Assembly: GCF_029589495.1 (NCBI RefSeq)
Contig: NZ_JAAIVF010000001.1
Coordinates: 992,001-1,056,000, forward strand
DNA from: Speluncibacter jeojiensis
GTDB lineage: Bacteria > Actinomycetota > Actinomycetes > Mycobacteriales > Mycobacteriaceae
Reading direction: 5' to 3'
DNA length: 64,000 bases
Shown: positions 15,951-25,576 of the stretch, one piece after another
How positions within the stretch are numbered: position 1 is the stretch's first letter
Layout: each line of letters starts with the position of its first letter
Translations under genes and position numbers: made by a program
The notes under the pieces: model-generated
Told to the model about the DNA's origin: nothing
The model's input: the letters and a program-made list of their open reading frames with translations, nothing else
The model's database searches: none

Positions 15951-18845
15951 TCAAGCCTTCTTGGCGGTGGCCTTCTTCGCCGGTGCCTTCTTGGCCGCAG
16001 CCTTGGTGGCCTTCTTCGCGGCCGTCTTCTTCGCCGGGGTCTTCTTCGCGGCCTTCTTCACCGGCCCCTTGGCCCGCCGCTCGGAGAGCAACTCGGACGC
16101 CCGCTCGTCGGTGATGGTCGCGACGTCGTCGCCCTTGCGCAGGCTGGCGTTGGTCTCGCCGTCGGTGACGTACGGGCCGAAGCGGCCGTCCTTGATCACC
16201 ATCGGCTTGCCGGTCGCCGTGTCGTTGCCCAGTTCGCGCAGCGGCGGCGTCGCGGCCGCCTGACGTCCCCGGCGCTTCGGCTCGGCGTAGATCTTCAACG
16301 CCTCGTCGAGCGTGACCGTGAACATCTGGCCCTCGGTCGCCAGCGAACGAGAATCGGTGCCGCGCTTGAGGTACGGACCGTAGCGGCCGTTCTGCGCGGT
16401 GATCTCCTCGTTCGTGTCCGGATCGGTGCCGACCACCCGGGGCAGCGACAGCAGTCGCAGCGCGTCCTCGAGCGTGACCGTCTCGATGTCCATCGTCTTG
16501 AGCAGCGAACCGGTACGCGGCTTCGGCCCGGCGGCCTTCTTCGCGACCTTCTTGGCCGCCTTCTTCGCGACCTTCTTGGCCGGGGCCTGCTCCGCGGAGT
16601 CGGCGCCCTCGGCCGCGTCGGTCTCTGTCGCAGCCGCGGGCGAAGCGGCCTCGGGTTCCGGTGGCGCCGGCAGGATCTCGGTCACGTAGGGGCCGAAACG
16701 CCCCTCCTTGGCGACGATCTGGTTGCCGGACACCGGGTCCGTGCCCAGCACGCGACCCTCCTGCGGGGTGGAGAAGAGCTTCTCGGCGACCTCGGGGGTC
16801 AGCTCGTCGGGCGACAGATTGTCGTTGAGGTTCGCCCGCTGCGACGTCTCCTCACGCTTGTCGTCGACGACCGTGCGCTCGAGGTACGGCCCGAACCGGC
16901 CCACCCGCACGAACACCGGACGGCCCTCGGAGTCGTCGAACAACCGAATCGAGTTGACCTCGCGGGCGTCGATGCCCTCGAGGTTGACCCCGACGAGCTT
17001 CTTGAGCCCGCCCTCCTTCGCCAGCGAGTGCTCCTCGCCGTTCGGATCGCCGAAGTAGAACGCGGTCAACCAGTCGCTGCGCCGCTCGCGGCCCTCGGCG
17101 ATGTCGTCGAGTTCGTCCTCCATGGTGGCGGTGAAGTCGAAGTCCACCAGGTGACCGAAGTGCGACTCGAGCAGGCCGATCACCGCGAACGCCACCCAGG
17201 ACGGCACCAGCGCGCTGCCCCGCTTGTAGACGTAGCCGCGGCCCTGGATCGTGTTGATGATCGACGCATACGTCGACGGACGCCCGATGCCGAGGTCTTC
17301 GAGCGCCTTGACCAGACTGGCCTCGGTGTAGCGGGCAGGCGGGGTGGTCGTGTGCCCCTCGGGCTGCAGTTCGGTCGCGGTGACGGCCTGACCCTGCACG
17401 AGGTTCGGCAGTCGGCGCTCGGCGTCGTCGGCCTCGCCGCCGGCCTGCGAATCGACCGTCTCGACGTAGGCGCTGAGGAAGCCCGGGAAGGTGATCGTGC
17501 GGCCCGAGGAGGAGAACACACACTCCTCGCCGCTGCTCGCGGTCCCGGTGATCCGCAGGCTCAGCGTGGTGCCGCGGGCGTCGGCCATCTGCGAGGCGAC
17601 CGTGCGCTGCCAGATCAGCTCGTAGAGCTTGAACTCCTCGCCGTCGAGCGCGGCCGCCAGCTGCCCGGGAGTCTGGAAGACCTCGCCGGCGGGACGGATC
17701 GCCTCGTGCGCCTCCTGCGCGTTCTTGACCTTGCGGGTGTACTGCCGCGGGGTCGGGTGCACGTACTCGGGGCCGTACAACTCGGTGGCCTGCGCGCGGG
17801 CCGCGCTGATCGCCGACTCCGACAGCGTCGTCGAGTCGGTACGCATGTAGGTGATGTAGCCGTTCTCGTACAGCTTCTGCGCGATCCGCATGGTCCGCTC
17901 GGCGGAGAACCGCAGCTTGCGGCCGGCCTCCTGCTGCAGCGTCGACGTCATGAACGGCGCGTACGGCCGGCGGGTGTACGGCTTCTCCTCGACGGAGGTG
18001 ACCGCCAGCGACGCCCCGACCAGCCCCTGGGTCAGCGAACGGGCGTAGGCCTCGTCGAGCAGGACGACGTCGTCCTTCTTGAGCCGGCCGTCCGGACCGA
18101 AGTCGCGGCCGGTCGCCACCCGCTTGCCCGAGACGGAATTCAGCTTCGCGCCGAAGCTGCGGGGGCTGGCCTGCTCACCCGCATCGAGGGTGGCCGAGAT
18201 GTCCCAGTAGCCGGCCGCGGTGAAGGCCATCCGCTCGCGTTCGCGCTGCACGATGATCCGCGTCGCGACCGACTGCACACGGCCCGCCGAGAGCTTCGGC
18301 ATGACCTTCTTCCACAGCACCGGCGAGACCTCGTAGCCGTACAGCCGGTCGAGGATGCGACGGGTCTCCTGCGCGTCGACGAGGTCGGTGTCGAGGTCGC
18401 GCGGGTTCTCGGCCGCGGCGAGGATGGCGGGCTTGGTGATCTCGTGGAAGACCATCCGGCGGACCGGCACCTTCGGCTTGAGCGTCTCGAGCAGGTGCCA
18501 GGCGATCGCCTCGCCCTCGCGGTCACCGTCTGTCGCGAGGTAGAGCTCGTCGACGTCCTTGAGCAGACTCTTGAGCTCGGTGACCGTCGACTTCTTGTCG
18601 GGGCTGACCACATAGAGCGGTTCGAAGTCCTGGTCGACGTTCACGCCGAGGCGCGCCCACGGCTCGCCCTTGTATTTGGTGGGGACGTCGGCGGCGCCGC
18701 GCGGGAGATCCCGGATGTGCCCACGCGAGGACTCGACCACATAGTTGGGCCCCAGGTAAGAGGCAATCTTGCGCGCCTTGGTCGGCGACTCGACGATCAC
18801 CAGACGACGAATCTGGCCGCCGCTCTTGCTCTGCGCGCTTGCCAC
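15951..18845 (-). CDS. topA: DNA topoisomerase I
   Basis: This 964-aa type IA topoisomerase relaxes negative supercoils. The N-terminal Toprim domain (LVIVESPTKARKI, and the acidic triad region TDGDREGEAIAWH) is followed by the core with the active-site Tyr in YMRTDSTTLSE (about residue 332). The C-terminal part holds repeated DNA-binding units with the pattern G-x-Y/F-G-P-Y instead of zinc fingers, as in mycobacteria. It ends with a long Lys/Ala-rich tail (repeats of KKAAKK) that is typical of actinobacterial TopA. It starts with GTG at 18845 with an AAGGG ribosome site. Gene order matches Rv3646c. Confidence 0.97.
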   Translation of the reverse strand: MASAQSKSGGQIRRLVIVESPTKARKIASYLGPNYVVESSRGHIRDLPRGAADVPTKYKGEPWARLGVNVDQDFEPLYVVSPDKKSTVTELKSLLKDVDELYLATDGDREGEAIAWHLLETLKPKVPVRRMVFHEITKPAILAAAENPRDLDTDLVDAQETRRILDRLYGYEVSPVLWKKVMPKLSAGRVQSVATRIIVQRERERMAFTAAGYWDISATLDAGEQASPRSFGAKLNSVSGKRVATGRDFGPDGRLKKDDVVLLDEAYARSLTQGLVGASLAVTSVEEKPYTRRPYAPFMTSTLQQEAGRKLRFSAERTMRIAQKLYENGYITYMRTDSTTLSESAISAARAQATELYGPEYVHPTPRQYTRKVKNAQEAHEAIRPAGEVFQTPGQLAAALDGEEFKLYELIWQRTVASQMADARGTTLSLRITGTASSGEECVFSSSGRTITFPGFLSAYVETVDSQAGGEADDAERRLPNLVQGQAVTATELQPEGHTTTPPARYTEASLVKALEDLGIGRPSTYASIINTIQGRGYVYKRGSALVPSWVAFAVIGLLESHFGHLVDFDFTATMEDELDDIAEGRERRSDWLTAFYFGDPNGEEHSLAKEGGLKKLVGVNLEGIDAREVNSIRLFDDSEGRPVFVRVGRFGPYLERTVVDDKREETSQRANLNDNLSPDELTPEVAEKLFSTPQEGRVLGTDPVSGNQIVAKEGRFGPYVTEILPAPPEPEAASPAAATETDAAEGADSAEQAPAKKVAKKAAKKVAKKAAGPKPRTGSLLKTMDIETVTLEDALRLLSLPRVVGTDPDTNEEITAQNGRYGPYLKRGTDSRSLATEGQMFTVTLDEALKIYAEPKRRGRQAAATPPLRELGNDTATGKPMVIKDGRFGPYVTDGETNASLRKGDDVATITDERASELLSERRAKGPVKKAAKKTPAKKTAAKKATKAAAKKAPAKKATAKKA

Positions 18846-18990
18846 CTGATGCTCGCACCCTTTCCTGCTCCACCCGGCACACCTGCGGTGGGCTCATCCC
18901 ACCTGTTCGATCGATCGCGCCGGACCGCACTGCCTCACCAGCTTGACATATTCAAACAGGATCACTCTGCTCATGGCGCGATGACGGTCA

Positions 18991-19572
18991 TCACGGATTC
19001 GGCCAGAATCCCTCGATCGGCGCCTCGGCGGGCATCTCACCGACGTTCTCGCGCAGCCGGAGCAACCGGCGCCGGCCGCTGATCCGCAGCGCGGGACCGC
19101 CGGCCCGGATGCCGACCGGAGTCGAGGTGATCCCCACCCGGGCCAGTGCGGCCGCCAGCGGCTCATGGGTGTCGGGGGCGTGCGGGTCGAGACCCAGCAG
19201 ATAGCGGACGCCGTCGGTGCGCCCGGCGGCCAGCGCCCACGCGCGCAGGCCCCGCGGCCCGACGGTCCAGCCGGCCGGCACCGCCTTGACCGCCCCCTTC
19301 GTCCACGCCCGGCCCAGCTGCACCAGTTCCGGCACCGAGGCCGTGCGCACCAGCGGGCGCCCCTCCTCAGAGCGCGTGATCTCCGCCCCGAGGCCCGCCT
19401 GATGGATCAGCCGCGCCAGCGCGGTGGCACGCCAGTCGGCATCGACGACCATCGAGATCCGCGCGCGGCCACCGGCGGACAGCACCACCTGACCCGGCCC
19501 CGCCAGCAGGCCCGCGAGGTCGCCCACGGCGGGCGGTTGCGTCTCCGCGGAGAAGAAGGACAGCTGACTCAC
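18991..19572 (-). CDS. Conserved hypothetical protein (Rv3647c-like)
   Basis: This 193-aa protein lies between topA and cspA, the place of Rv3647c in M. tuberculosis. It has no signal peptide, membrane helix or known catalytic motif. Visible features are DWRATALARLIHQAGLGAE in the N-terminal half, a WTKGAVKAVPAGW segment, and a basic end with SGRRRLLRLRENVGE. I start it at GTG 19572 (VSQLSFFSAE). It is upstream of topA on the same strand with a 145-bp gap, so it may have its own message. Function unknown. Confidence 0.75.
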   Translation of the reverse strand: MSQLSFFSAETQPPAVGDLAGLLAGPGQVVLSAGGRARISMVVDADWRATALARLIHQAGLGAEITRSEEGRPLVRTASVPELVQLGRAWTKGAVKAVPAGWTVGPRGLRAWALAAGRTDGVRYLLGLDPHAPDTHEPLAAALARVGITSTPVGIRAGGPALRISGRRRLLRLRENVGEMPAEAPIEGFWPNP

Positions 19573-19716
19573 ACGCGGAAGCGTAGGGCACGACAGCACT
19601 GGCCCCCACGACAGCACTCGTCCCCCACCGCGAGGACACGATGGGGGACGAGGATGGCTACGAACCGTGTGCGGCCGGAGCCGAGTGGATCTCTTCGTTC
19701 GGGTCGAACGAATCTC

Positions 19717-19920
19717 TCAGAGCGCGCGAACGCCGGTGGCCTGCGGGCCCTTGGTGCCCTGGCCGACCTCGAACTCGACGCGCTGGTTCTCCTCGAGGGT
19801 GCGGAAGCCGCTGCCCTGGATCTCGGAGTAGTGAACGAAGACGTCAGCGGAGCCGTCCTCGGGGGCGATGAAGCCGAACCCCTTCTCCGCGTTGAACCAC
19901 TTCACAGTTCCCTGTGCCAT
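19717..19920 (-). CDS. cspA: Cold shock protein
   Basis: This 67-aa single cold-shock domain has both RNA-binding motifs: [12 protein letters not shown] (RNP1) and VFVHYSEI (RNP2). It binds single-stranded nucleic acid and acts as an RNA chaperone. I start it at ATG 19920 because GAAGGA is eight bases upstream; a longer frame to 19944 lacks one. About 400 non-coding bases precede it, room for the long untranslated leader that cold-shock genes often have. Position matches Rv3648c. Confidence 0.95.
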   Translation of the reverse strand: MAQGTVKWFNAEKGFGFIAPEDGSADVFVHYSEIQGSGFRTLEENQRVEFEVGQGTKGPQATGVRAL

Positions 19921-20320
19921 GCTTAAATCCTTCTCTTGAAACACTCACCGGATGCGGTGAGCGGCTTCTGACTACCCACCGGGCCGGTTCCGACCGCCAT
20001 ACCGTGTGCGGAATCGAAACCGGCGGGAAACCCGCTCAGCATTCTTCCGAACCACCTGATACCACGCCCGCAACAACGATTCTGTGCCCGTCTGCTCACG
20101 CATCCGGTCACAGAAGCTGCGACCGCTGACAAGTCAACCACGGTCGGGACGATCTTGACACCCGAAATGCGATCGAATCGGGGCAAATTCCACATCGCGG
20201 ACGGTTCGTCATCACACCGGACAGGCCGCACACCGCCGGGAAGCCACCGGAAGATACAGTGGTGGCGGCGGTCCGGACCCGAGAACATGCAGGTCATCGC
20301 CGTGAAGGAACGGAGATTTC
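19921..20320. promoter_or_regulatory. Divergent control region of cspA and the helicase gene
   Basis: This 400-bp stretch without genes contains the promoters of two divergent genes and probably the cspA leader. I see no strong hairpin or recognisable riboswitch in it. Confidence 0.5.
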
Positions 20321-22705
20321 GTGGCGACACAGCGGCCTGGGCCGGGGGCTCCGCGCCGCGACCGCCACAGCCCGGCCCCCAGTTTCGGTCGCGGTCTGCT
20401 CGACCGCGTCCTCGCCGGATCGGACACGCCGATCGGCACGCAGGCCGGACCGCTCACCCATCACGCCGATCTGCCGGCACGTGAGTCGACCTACGCGGAC
20501 TGGCCCGGCTGGGCGCACCCCGAGGTCGTCGCCGCGCTGAAGGAGTCCGGCATTCCCCGGCCATGGGCCCACCAGGAACGGACCGCGACCCTCGCCCACG
20601 AGGGACGGCATGTGGTGGTGGCCACCGGCACCGCCTCCGGCAAGTCCCTCGGCTACCAGTTGCCGATCCTCACAGCGCTGGCGACCGACCCCCGTGCCAC
20701 GGCGCTCTATCTGTCCCCCACCAAGGCGCTGGGTGCCGACCAGCTGCGCGCGGCGACCGCGCTCACGTCTGCCGCTCCGCCGCTGTCGACGGTGTGCCCG
20801 GGCTCGTTCGACGGGGACACCCCCGGCGAGATCCGGCCCTGGGTGCGGTCGAACGCCCGGTGGGTGTTCAGCAATCCGGACATGCTGCACCTGAGCCTGC
20901 TGCAGGGACATCAGCGGTGGTCACCCTTCTTCCGGAACCTGCGGTACGTCGTGGTCGACGAGTGCCACGCCTACCGCGGTGTGTTCGGATCGCATGTGGC
21001 GCTGGTGCTGCGGCGGCTGCAGCGGGTCGCGCGGCGCTACGGCGCGGACCCGGTGTTCGTGCTGGCCAGCGCCACCACGTCCGAGCCTGCCGCGTCGGCG
21101 GAGCGACTGATCGGCGCCCCGTGCGCGGCGGTGACCGAGGACGGCTCGCCGCACGGCCCGCGCACCGTCGCACTGTGGGAGCCGCCGCTGCTGCCCGAAC
21201 TCACCGGCGAGAACGGCGCACCCGTGCGACGGGCGGCCGGATCGGAGGCCGCGCGGATGCTCGCCGACCTCGTGGTCGAGGGCGCCCGCACCCTCGCCTT
21301 CGTCCGCTCGCGCCGCGGCGCCGAACTGACCGCCCTCGGCGCGCAGCGGATCCTGGCCGATGTCGACCCGGACCTGCCGGGCCGGGTGGCGGCCTACCGC
21401 GCCGGTTACCTGGCCGAGGACCGGCGCGCCCTCGAGTCGGCGTTGGCCGACGGCACATTGCTCGGGGCCGCCACCACCAACGCACTCGAACTCGGTGTCG
21501 ACATCGCCGGGCTCGATGCGGTGGTGGTGGCCGGGTTCCCGGGCACCGTCGCGTCGTTCTGGCAACAGGCCGGGCGCGCCGGACGCCGCGGCGAGGGATC
21601 GCTGGTCGTGCTGGTGGCGCGCGACGACCCGCTGGACACCTATCTGGTGCACCACCCGGAGGCGTTGCTGGGCAAGCCGGTCGAGTCCACGGTGACCGAC
21701 CCCGGCAACCCGTACGTGTTGGGCCCTCACTTGCTTTGCGCCGCAATGGAACTGCCGCTCTCGGATGCCGAGGTCGAGCAGTTCGGGGCCCGTGAACTGC
21801 TCGACGACCTGGCCCGGCAGGGGTTGATCCGGCGCCGACCGAACGGCTGGTTCGTCACCGCGGGCACCCATCCGCACGCCGACGTGGACCTGCGCGGCAC
21901 CGGCGGCATCCAGGTCGTCATCGTCGACTCCGCCACCGGCCGGATGCTCGGCACGGTCGACTCGGGGCGTGCACCGTCGACCGTGCACCCCGGGGCCGTG
22001 CACCTGCACCAGGGCGACTCGTACGTCGTCGACGAACTCGACCTCGACGACGGTCTTGCGCTGGTGCACCCCGAGGCCCCGGACTGGACCACCGCCGCCC
22101 GCGAGATCACCGACATCGCCGTTACCGAGGTGCACGAACGCTCGGAACACGGCGCCGTCACCGTCGCCCTGGTCTCCGTGGACGTCACCCACCAGGTGAT
22201 CGGCTATCTGCGCAAGCTCCCCGGCGGCGAGGTCCTCGACTCGGTCGAGCTGGACATGCCCGCCGCCACCCTGCAGACCCGCGCGGTCATGTACACGGTG
22301 ACACCGGAGGCACTCGAGGCCGCCGGCATCCCGTCGGACCAGTTCCCGGGCGCACTGCACGCCGCCGAGCACGCCGCGATCGGGCTGCTGCCGCTGGTGG
22401 CGACGTGCGACCGCGCGGACATCGGCGGGGTGTCGACCGCACTGCACCCGGACACCGGGCTGCCCACCGTGTTCGTCTACGACGGGCACCGCGGCGGCGC
22501 CGGTTTCGCCGACCGCGGCCACCGTGAACTCGCGGGGTGGCTGCGCGCCACCCGCGACGCGGTGACCGCGTGCGAGTGCAGCAACGGCTGCCCGTCGTGC
22601 GTGCAATCGCCCAAGTGCGGCAACGGCAACGACCCGCTGAGCAAGCCCGGCGCGGTGCGGGTGCTCTCCACCGTGCTCCGCGAGTTGTCCCGCGACCGCG
22701 ACTGA
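20321..22705 (+). CDS. DEAD/DEAH-box helicase with DUF1998 zinc domain (MrfA-like)
   Basis: This 794-aa SF2 helicase has Walker A ATGTASGKS (about 104), Walker B VVVDECHAYRG, motif III SATTS and motif VI QQAGRAGRRG. The C-terminal DUF1998 part carries the four-cysteine motif CECSNGCPSCVQSPKCG. Proteins of this family (Rv3649 in M. tuberculosis, MrfA in Bacillus) are linked to DNA repair, MrfA to mitomycin C lesions. The GTG start lies 12 bases after a GAAGGAACGGAG ribosome site. It is convergent with the Tad-like cluster, a conserved pairing in this order. Confidence 0.9.
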   Translation: MATQRPGPGAPRRDRHSPAPSFGRGLLDRVLAGSDTPIGTQAGPLTHHADLPARESTYADWPGWAHPEVVAALKESGIPRPWAHQERTATLAHEGRHVVVATGTASGKSLGYQLPILTALATDPRATALYLSPTKALGADQLRAATALTSAAPPLSTVCPGSFDGDTPGEIRPWVRSNARWVFSNPDMLHLSLLQGHQRWSPFFRNLRYVVVDECHAYRGVFGSHVALVLRRLQRVARRYGADPVFVLASATTSEPAASAERLIGAPCAAVTEDGSPHGPRTVALWEPPLLPELTGENGAPVRRAAGSEAARMLADLVVEGARTLAFVRSRRGAELTALGAQRILADVDPDLPGRVAAYRAGYLAEDRRALESALADGTLLGAATTNALELGVDIAGLDAVVVAGFPGTVASFWQQAGRAGRRGEGSLVVLVARDDPLDTYLVHHPEALLGKPVESTVTDPGNPYVLGPHLLCAAMELPLSDAEVEQFGARELLDDLARQGLIRRRPNGWFVTAGTHPHADVDLRGTGGIQVVIVDSATGRMLGTVDSGRAPSTVHPGAVHLHQGDSYVVDELDLDDGLALVHPEAPDWTTAAREITDIAVTEVHERSEHGAVTVALVSVDVTHQVIGYLRKLPGGEVLDSVELDMPAATLQTRAVMYTVTPEALEAAGIPSDQFPGALHAAEHAAIGLLPLVATCDRADIGGVSTALHPDTGLPTVFVYDGHRGGAGFADRGHRELAGWLRATRDAVTACECSNGCPSCVQSPKCGNGNDPLSKPGAVRVLSTVLRELSRDRD

Positions 22706-22751
22706 CCCGATGCCCTCCGCTGCGGGCCCCCGCGACAGCCCTGCAGGGCCG

Positions 22752-23123
22752 CTACACGGGACCGGCGCGCGCCTGCGCGACCGCGGTTCCGAGCACCGTG
22801 ACCGGCGCCTCCACCCGCACCACCACGTCGATGCCGTCGAGCCGACAGTCGGTCATCGCACCGTGGTTACGCTGAGCGACGGATCCCGCTGCAGTGCAGG
22901 GATCCTCACCTTCCGGCGCGACTCCTGCCGCGGCCCCCGCCAGGGCCGCCAGGTCGGCCGCGGCCTGGACCCGGTGCCGGGCGACGACTGCCGCGCCGAT
23001 CTGCACGCCCGCACCGCCGACGAGCAGCAGGACGAGCAGTCCGAAGGCAGCGAACACCGTGGCGACGCCGGCGTCCGGCGCGACATCGCGGCCGGCACCT
23101 CCCGACGGGTGACACCCGCTCAC
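22752..23123 (-). CDS. TadE-like secretion-neighbourhood protein (Rv3654c-like)
   Basis: This 123-aa protein has one strong membrane helix near the N-terminus (ATVFAAFGLLVLLLVGGAGVQ) followed by the conserved VVARHRVQAAADLAALAGA segment that defines the helicase-neighbourhood TadE-like family. Two cysteines lie in the C-terminal part. It is the last gene of the Tad-like operon and adjoins the helicase gene, as in M. tuberculosis. I start it at GTG 23123, which overlaps the previous stop (GTGA) like its neighbours; GTG 23132 is also possible. It is likely a minor pilin or secreted product. Confidence 0.8.
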   Translation of the reverse strand: MSGCHPSGGAGRDVAPDAGVATVFAAFGLLVLLLVGGAGVQIGAAVVARHRVQAAADLAALAGAAAGVAPEGEDPCTAAGSVAQRNHGAMTDCRLDGIDVVVRVEAPVTVLGTAVAQARAGPV

Positions 23124-23563
23124 CGACCCCACCCCGGATCCGGCGTCGCCCCGGCGCCCACCCGGCCACCGGGGACCTCACCTCCTTCGGCCGCCTCGCC
23201 CCTGTCGAAATCGGCCGCCTCAGGTTCCCTGGCCGCAACCGATTCCGCCGAGATGGTGAGCATCGGCAGCACCGCACTGTTCGCACGCACCGTCGCGACC
23301 ACCAGGTCGTCCTGGTCGTGCAGTTCGAGACGCGCGCCGGCCGGGGCCAGCCGGGCGGCCGCGGACTGTGCGTTCGTCCGGTCACCCCGGCCGGCCAACC
23401 GGGCCGCTTCCCGTGCTGCGTCGACACAGCGCACCTGCATGGTCACCGCGGCGAGCCCGCCCACACACAGCGCCACGACCAGCAGCACACTCACCAGCGC
23501 GATCGCCGCCTCCACCGTCGCCATGCCGCGCTCGTCGGTGACGATCCCCGGTCGGACCGTCAC
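23120..23563 (-). CDS. TadE-like pilus/secretion protein (Rv3655c-like)
   Basis: This 147-aa protein has the TadE signature, DERGMATVEAAIALVSVLLVV: a glycine, then a Glu at the fifth position of the hydrophobic helix, as in type IV pilin-like precursors. The rest (VRCVDAAREAARLAGRGD) is typical of TadE proteins. It probably needs a prepilin peptidase encoded elsewhere; none is visible here. The GTG start overlaps the upstream stop by four bases. The acidic Gly-rich C-terminus is not conserved in the family. Confidence 0.82.
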   Translation of the reverse strand: MTVRPGIVTDERGMATVEAAIALVSVLLVVALCVGGLAAVTMQVRCVDAAREAARLAGRGDRTNAQSAAARLAPAGARLELHDQDDLVVATVRANSAVLPMLTISAESVAAREPEAADFDRGEAAEGGEVPGGRVGAGATPDPGWGR

Positions 23564-23772
23564 ACGCTGGTCTTCAGGGCCTTGTCGATGATCCCGGTGA
23601 GGGCGTCCACGATCGAGCCACCGGTGACCACCGAATAAAGGACGGCGCCGAAGGCCGCCGCCGCAATCGTCCCGATCGCGTACTCGGCGGTGGACATCCC
23701 GTCGTCCTCACCCAGAATCATCATGACGCGCGCACCGACCCGCGCCGGCCACCCACTCCTGCTCTCACTCAT
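23560..23772 (-). CDS. DUF4244 Flp-pilin-like protein (Rv3656c-like)
   Basis: This 70-aa protein is the probable major pilin of the cluster. A short basic leader precedes EDDGMSTAEYAIGTIAAAA, where Gly before the hydrophobic helix and Glu at its fifth position match Flp-type pilins cleaved after Gly. It starts at ATG 23772 with GGGAGG upstream. With the two TadE-like proteins, TadB, TadC, TadA and the CpaE-like protein it would build a Tad-type fibre or secretion system. Since tadA is broken here, assembly is doubtful. Confidence 0.82.
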   Translation of the reverse strand: MSESRSGWPARVGARVMMILGEDDGMSTAEYAIGTIAAAAFGAVLYSVVTGGSIVDALTGIIDKALKTSV

Positions 23773-23823
23773 CCGAGTTCCTCCCTCACTCGTCGTCGCG
23801 GCCGATCCGCGACGAAATCCCGG

Positions 23824-24546
23824 TCACCACAACCCGTTACCGAGCACTCGCCCGGCCAAACCGACCACCACCGGCACGATTCCCAGGCACACGAACGCCG
23901 GCAGGAAGCACAGTCCCAGCGGGCCGCTGACGGCGACACCCGCGCGCTCCGCCGCCGCCGAGGCGCGCACCTGGGCCTCGTCACGCAGACGCGCCGCCAG
24001 CTGTTCCACCCCGTCGGCCAGCGCGATGCCCGACCGCGCGGACCGCCGCGCCAGGCGGGCCAGCGGCTCGGTGGCGGGGTCGGACTCGAGCTCGTCCCAC
24101 ACCGACCCCGGATCCCCGCCCAGCTGCAGCAGGTCCGACGTCCGCCGCAAAGCCCCGCCCAATTCCCCTGGGGCGCAATCGGCTACCGCACCCGTCGCCG
24201 TCGCCAGCGGCAGCCCGGACCGCAGGCACGCGGCGAGCAGGTCCAGCACCGCGGCCAGGGCCAGCGGATCGGCCGACTCGCTGCGCCGGCCCGCCCGCCG
24301 CAGCACCACCACGACCGCCACACCGACCGCGACTCCGACCGCCAGTCCGGGCAGACCCCGGATCACCAGCGCCGCCGTCGTGCCCGCGACGACGCCGAAC
24401 ACCCCGATGCGCAACACTTCTCGTTCGGTTCCCGGCCGTGGGTCTCCGGAGCCCGTGCCCGTGAACGCCACGAGCCGCTCCGTCGCACGGCCGCCGCCCG
24501 GGGCGACCACCGCCGCGATCGCCAACAGCGCCGCACCCGCCCACAT
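23824..24546 (-). CDS. TadC-like type II secretion F-domain protein (Rv3657c-like)
   Basis: This 240-aa inner membrane protein has hydrophobic segments at the N-terminus (MWAGAALLAIAAVVA), around VLRIGVFGVVAGTTAALVI, and at the C-terminus (LGLCFLPAFVCLGIVPVVVG). Between them lies the T2SS-F domain pattern (SGLPLATATGAVAD, RSARSGIALADGVEQLA). It is the platform protein partner of TadB. I start it at ATG 24546, one base overlapping the TadB stop (TGATG); the frame extends further but inside tadB. Confidence 0.82.
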   Translation of the reverse strand: MWAGAALLAIAAVVAPGGGRATERLVAFTGTGSGDPRPGTEREVLRIGVFGVVAGTTAALVIRGLPGLAVGVAVGVAVVVVLRRAGRRSESADPLALAAVLDLLAACLRSGLPLATATGAVADCAPGELGGALRRTSDLLQLGGDPGSVWDELESDPATEPLARLARRSARSGIALADGVEQLAARLRDEAQVRASAAAERAGVAVSGPLGLCFLPAFVCLGIVPVVVGLAGRVLGNGLW

Positions 24547-25382
24547 CACCGGACGACCTTGGCAGCGATCCGGTCGGACCACAGCAGTCCCGCGCACACC
24601 AGCACGGTTCCGACCACGAGCAGTGCGCCGCCCCACCCGCCGCCGAGCAGCACCCCCAGCGGATGGGCCCCCATCAGCTCGCCGAGCCCGACCCCGAGCA
24701 GCGGCAGCAGCGCGAGCACCGTCGAGGTCGCCCGCGCCCCGGCGAGCCCGGCCCGCACCCGCGAGCGGAAGCCGTGCCGGCCGCTCAGGTCGCGGCGCAC
24801 CGCGTCGAGCAGTTCGGCCATCGCGACGCCGTGACGCTCGGCCATGTCCCAGGCGTCGGCGACGCGCTGCAGCGGCCCACCCTCCGCGGCACCGAGCTCT
24901 GCGGGGGCGTCGTCTGCGAGCCGCGCCGACCGCAGCCCGTCGGCGACGCCGCCCCCGAGAGCTGAGCGGGCGGCGGCCTCGCGGAACACGCGGGCGACCG
25001 CGCCGCGTGATTCCGCCGCGGCCGCCGCGCAGGCGGCACCGGGATGTGCACCGATCCGGAGTTCCCCGACCATCACCTCCAGCGCCCCGATCAGCGCGCG
25101 CTGACAGTCGCTCTCGCCGCGGTCGCGCGCCGCGGCACGGCGCCGGCGGCGCGCGGTCGCAAGCCCGACCGCCGCGGTGACCGGGCCCGCCCAGCCCGCC
25201 ACGAACCAGGCGGCGGCCGACACCGCCGCGACCGCTCCCGCCCGAAGCGCGGGGTTCCGGACCGCCCCCTCGAACCCGGCGCCGGCCTCTGCACCACGCA
25301 GCGCCCGCAAGCGCCGTGCAGGAGCGCCCGCGGGGGCGGTCAGCACCGCCGCGGCCAGCAGGGTCACGGCCGTCGCGCTCAT
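24546..25382 (-). CDS. TadB-like type II secretion F-domain protein (Rv3658c-like)
   Basis: This 278-aa integral membrane protein is the second F-domain platform of the Tad-like system. It has an N-terminal hydrophobic segment, a long cytoplasmic domain with VMVGELRIGAHPGAACAAAA and WDMAERHGVAMAELLDAV, and C-terminal helices (ATSTVLALLPLLGVGLGELM, GALLVVGTVLVCAGLLW). I start it at ATG 25382, which overlaps the tadA stop by four bases (ATGA). Because tadA is interrupted 190 bp upstream, transcription into tadB, tadC and the pilin genes from the native promoter is probably lost. Confidence 0.82.
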   Translation of the reverse strand: MSATAVTLLAAAVLTAPAGAPARRLRALRGAEAGAGFEGAVRNPALRAGAVAAVSAAAWFVAGWAGPVTAAVGLATARRRRRAAARDRGESDCQRALIGALEVMVGELRIGAHPGAACAAAAAESRGAVARVFREAAARSALGGGVADGLRSARLADDAPAELGAAEGGPLQRVADAWDMAERHGVAMAELLDAVRRDLSGRHGFRSRVRAGLAGARATSTVLALLPLLGVGLGELMGAHPLGVLLGGGWGGALLVVGTVLVCAGLLWSDRIAAKVVR

Positions 25383-25570
25383 CGCCGCCGCCCCGTGCCC
25401 CGGCGACCGTCGATCATCTCGGACAAGCGATCGGCGCCGACATCGTCCCCGCGCCCCAGCGACCACGCCGGTGACACGGTCACCTCTCCCCCGACCTCCC
25501 TGCGGGTCAACGCGATCGACGCGACACGGCGGTGACCGTCGTCGTCGCGCGCGACGTGCACGACCACCTG
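25379..25570 (-). pseudogene. tadA: tadA 3' fragment, separated by the Tn554-like element
   Basis: This 63-codon remnant (QVVVHVARDDDGHRRVASI to the stop) is the C-terminal end of the TadA ATPase. It still shares the ATGA overlap with tadB, which proves its original place in the operon. The N-terminal 332 codons are at 35151-36146, on the same strand and in the same order, ending at ...HSQLAAAV. Joining the pieces directly gives AAAV-QVVVHV, the expected continuous family sequence, and a protein of about 395 aa. The element that split the gene occupies 25571-35150. Confidence 0.88.
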
Positions 25571-25576
25571 CACGTG

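Noticed and set aside
15792-19082. A 1096-codon open frame on the plus strand over topA
   Set aside because: It is antisense to topA, whose protein is clearly conserved; the plus-strand translation is low-complexity Arg/Leu/Gly sequence produced by GC-rich codon bias.
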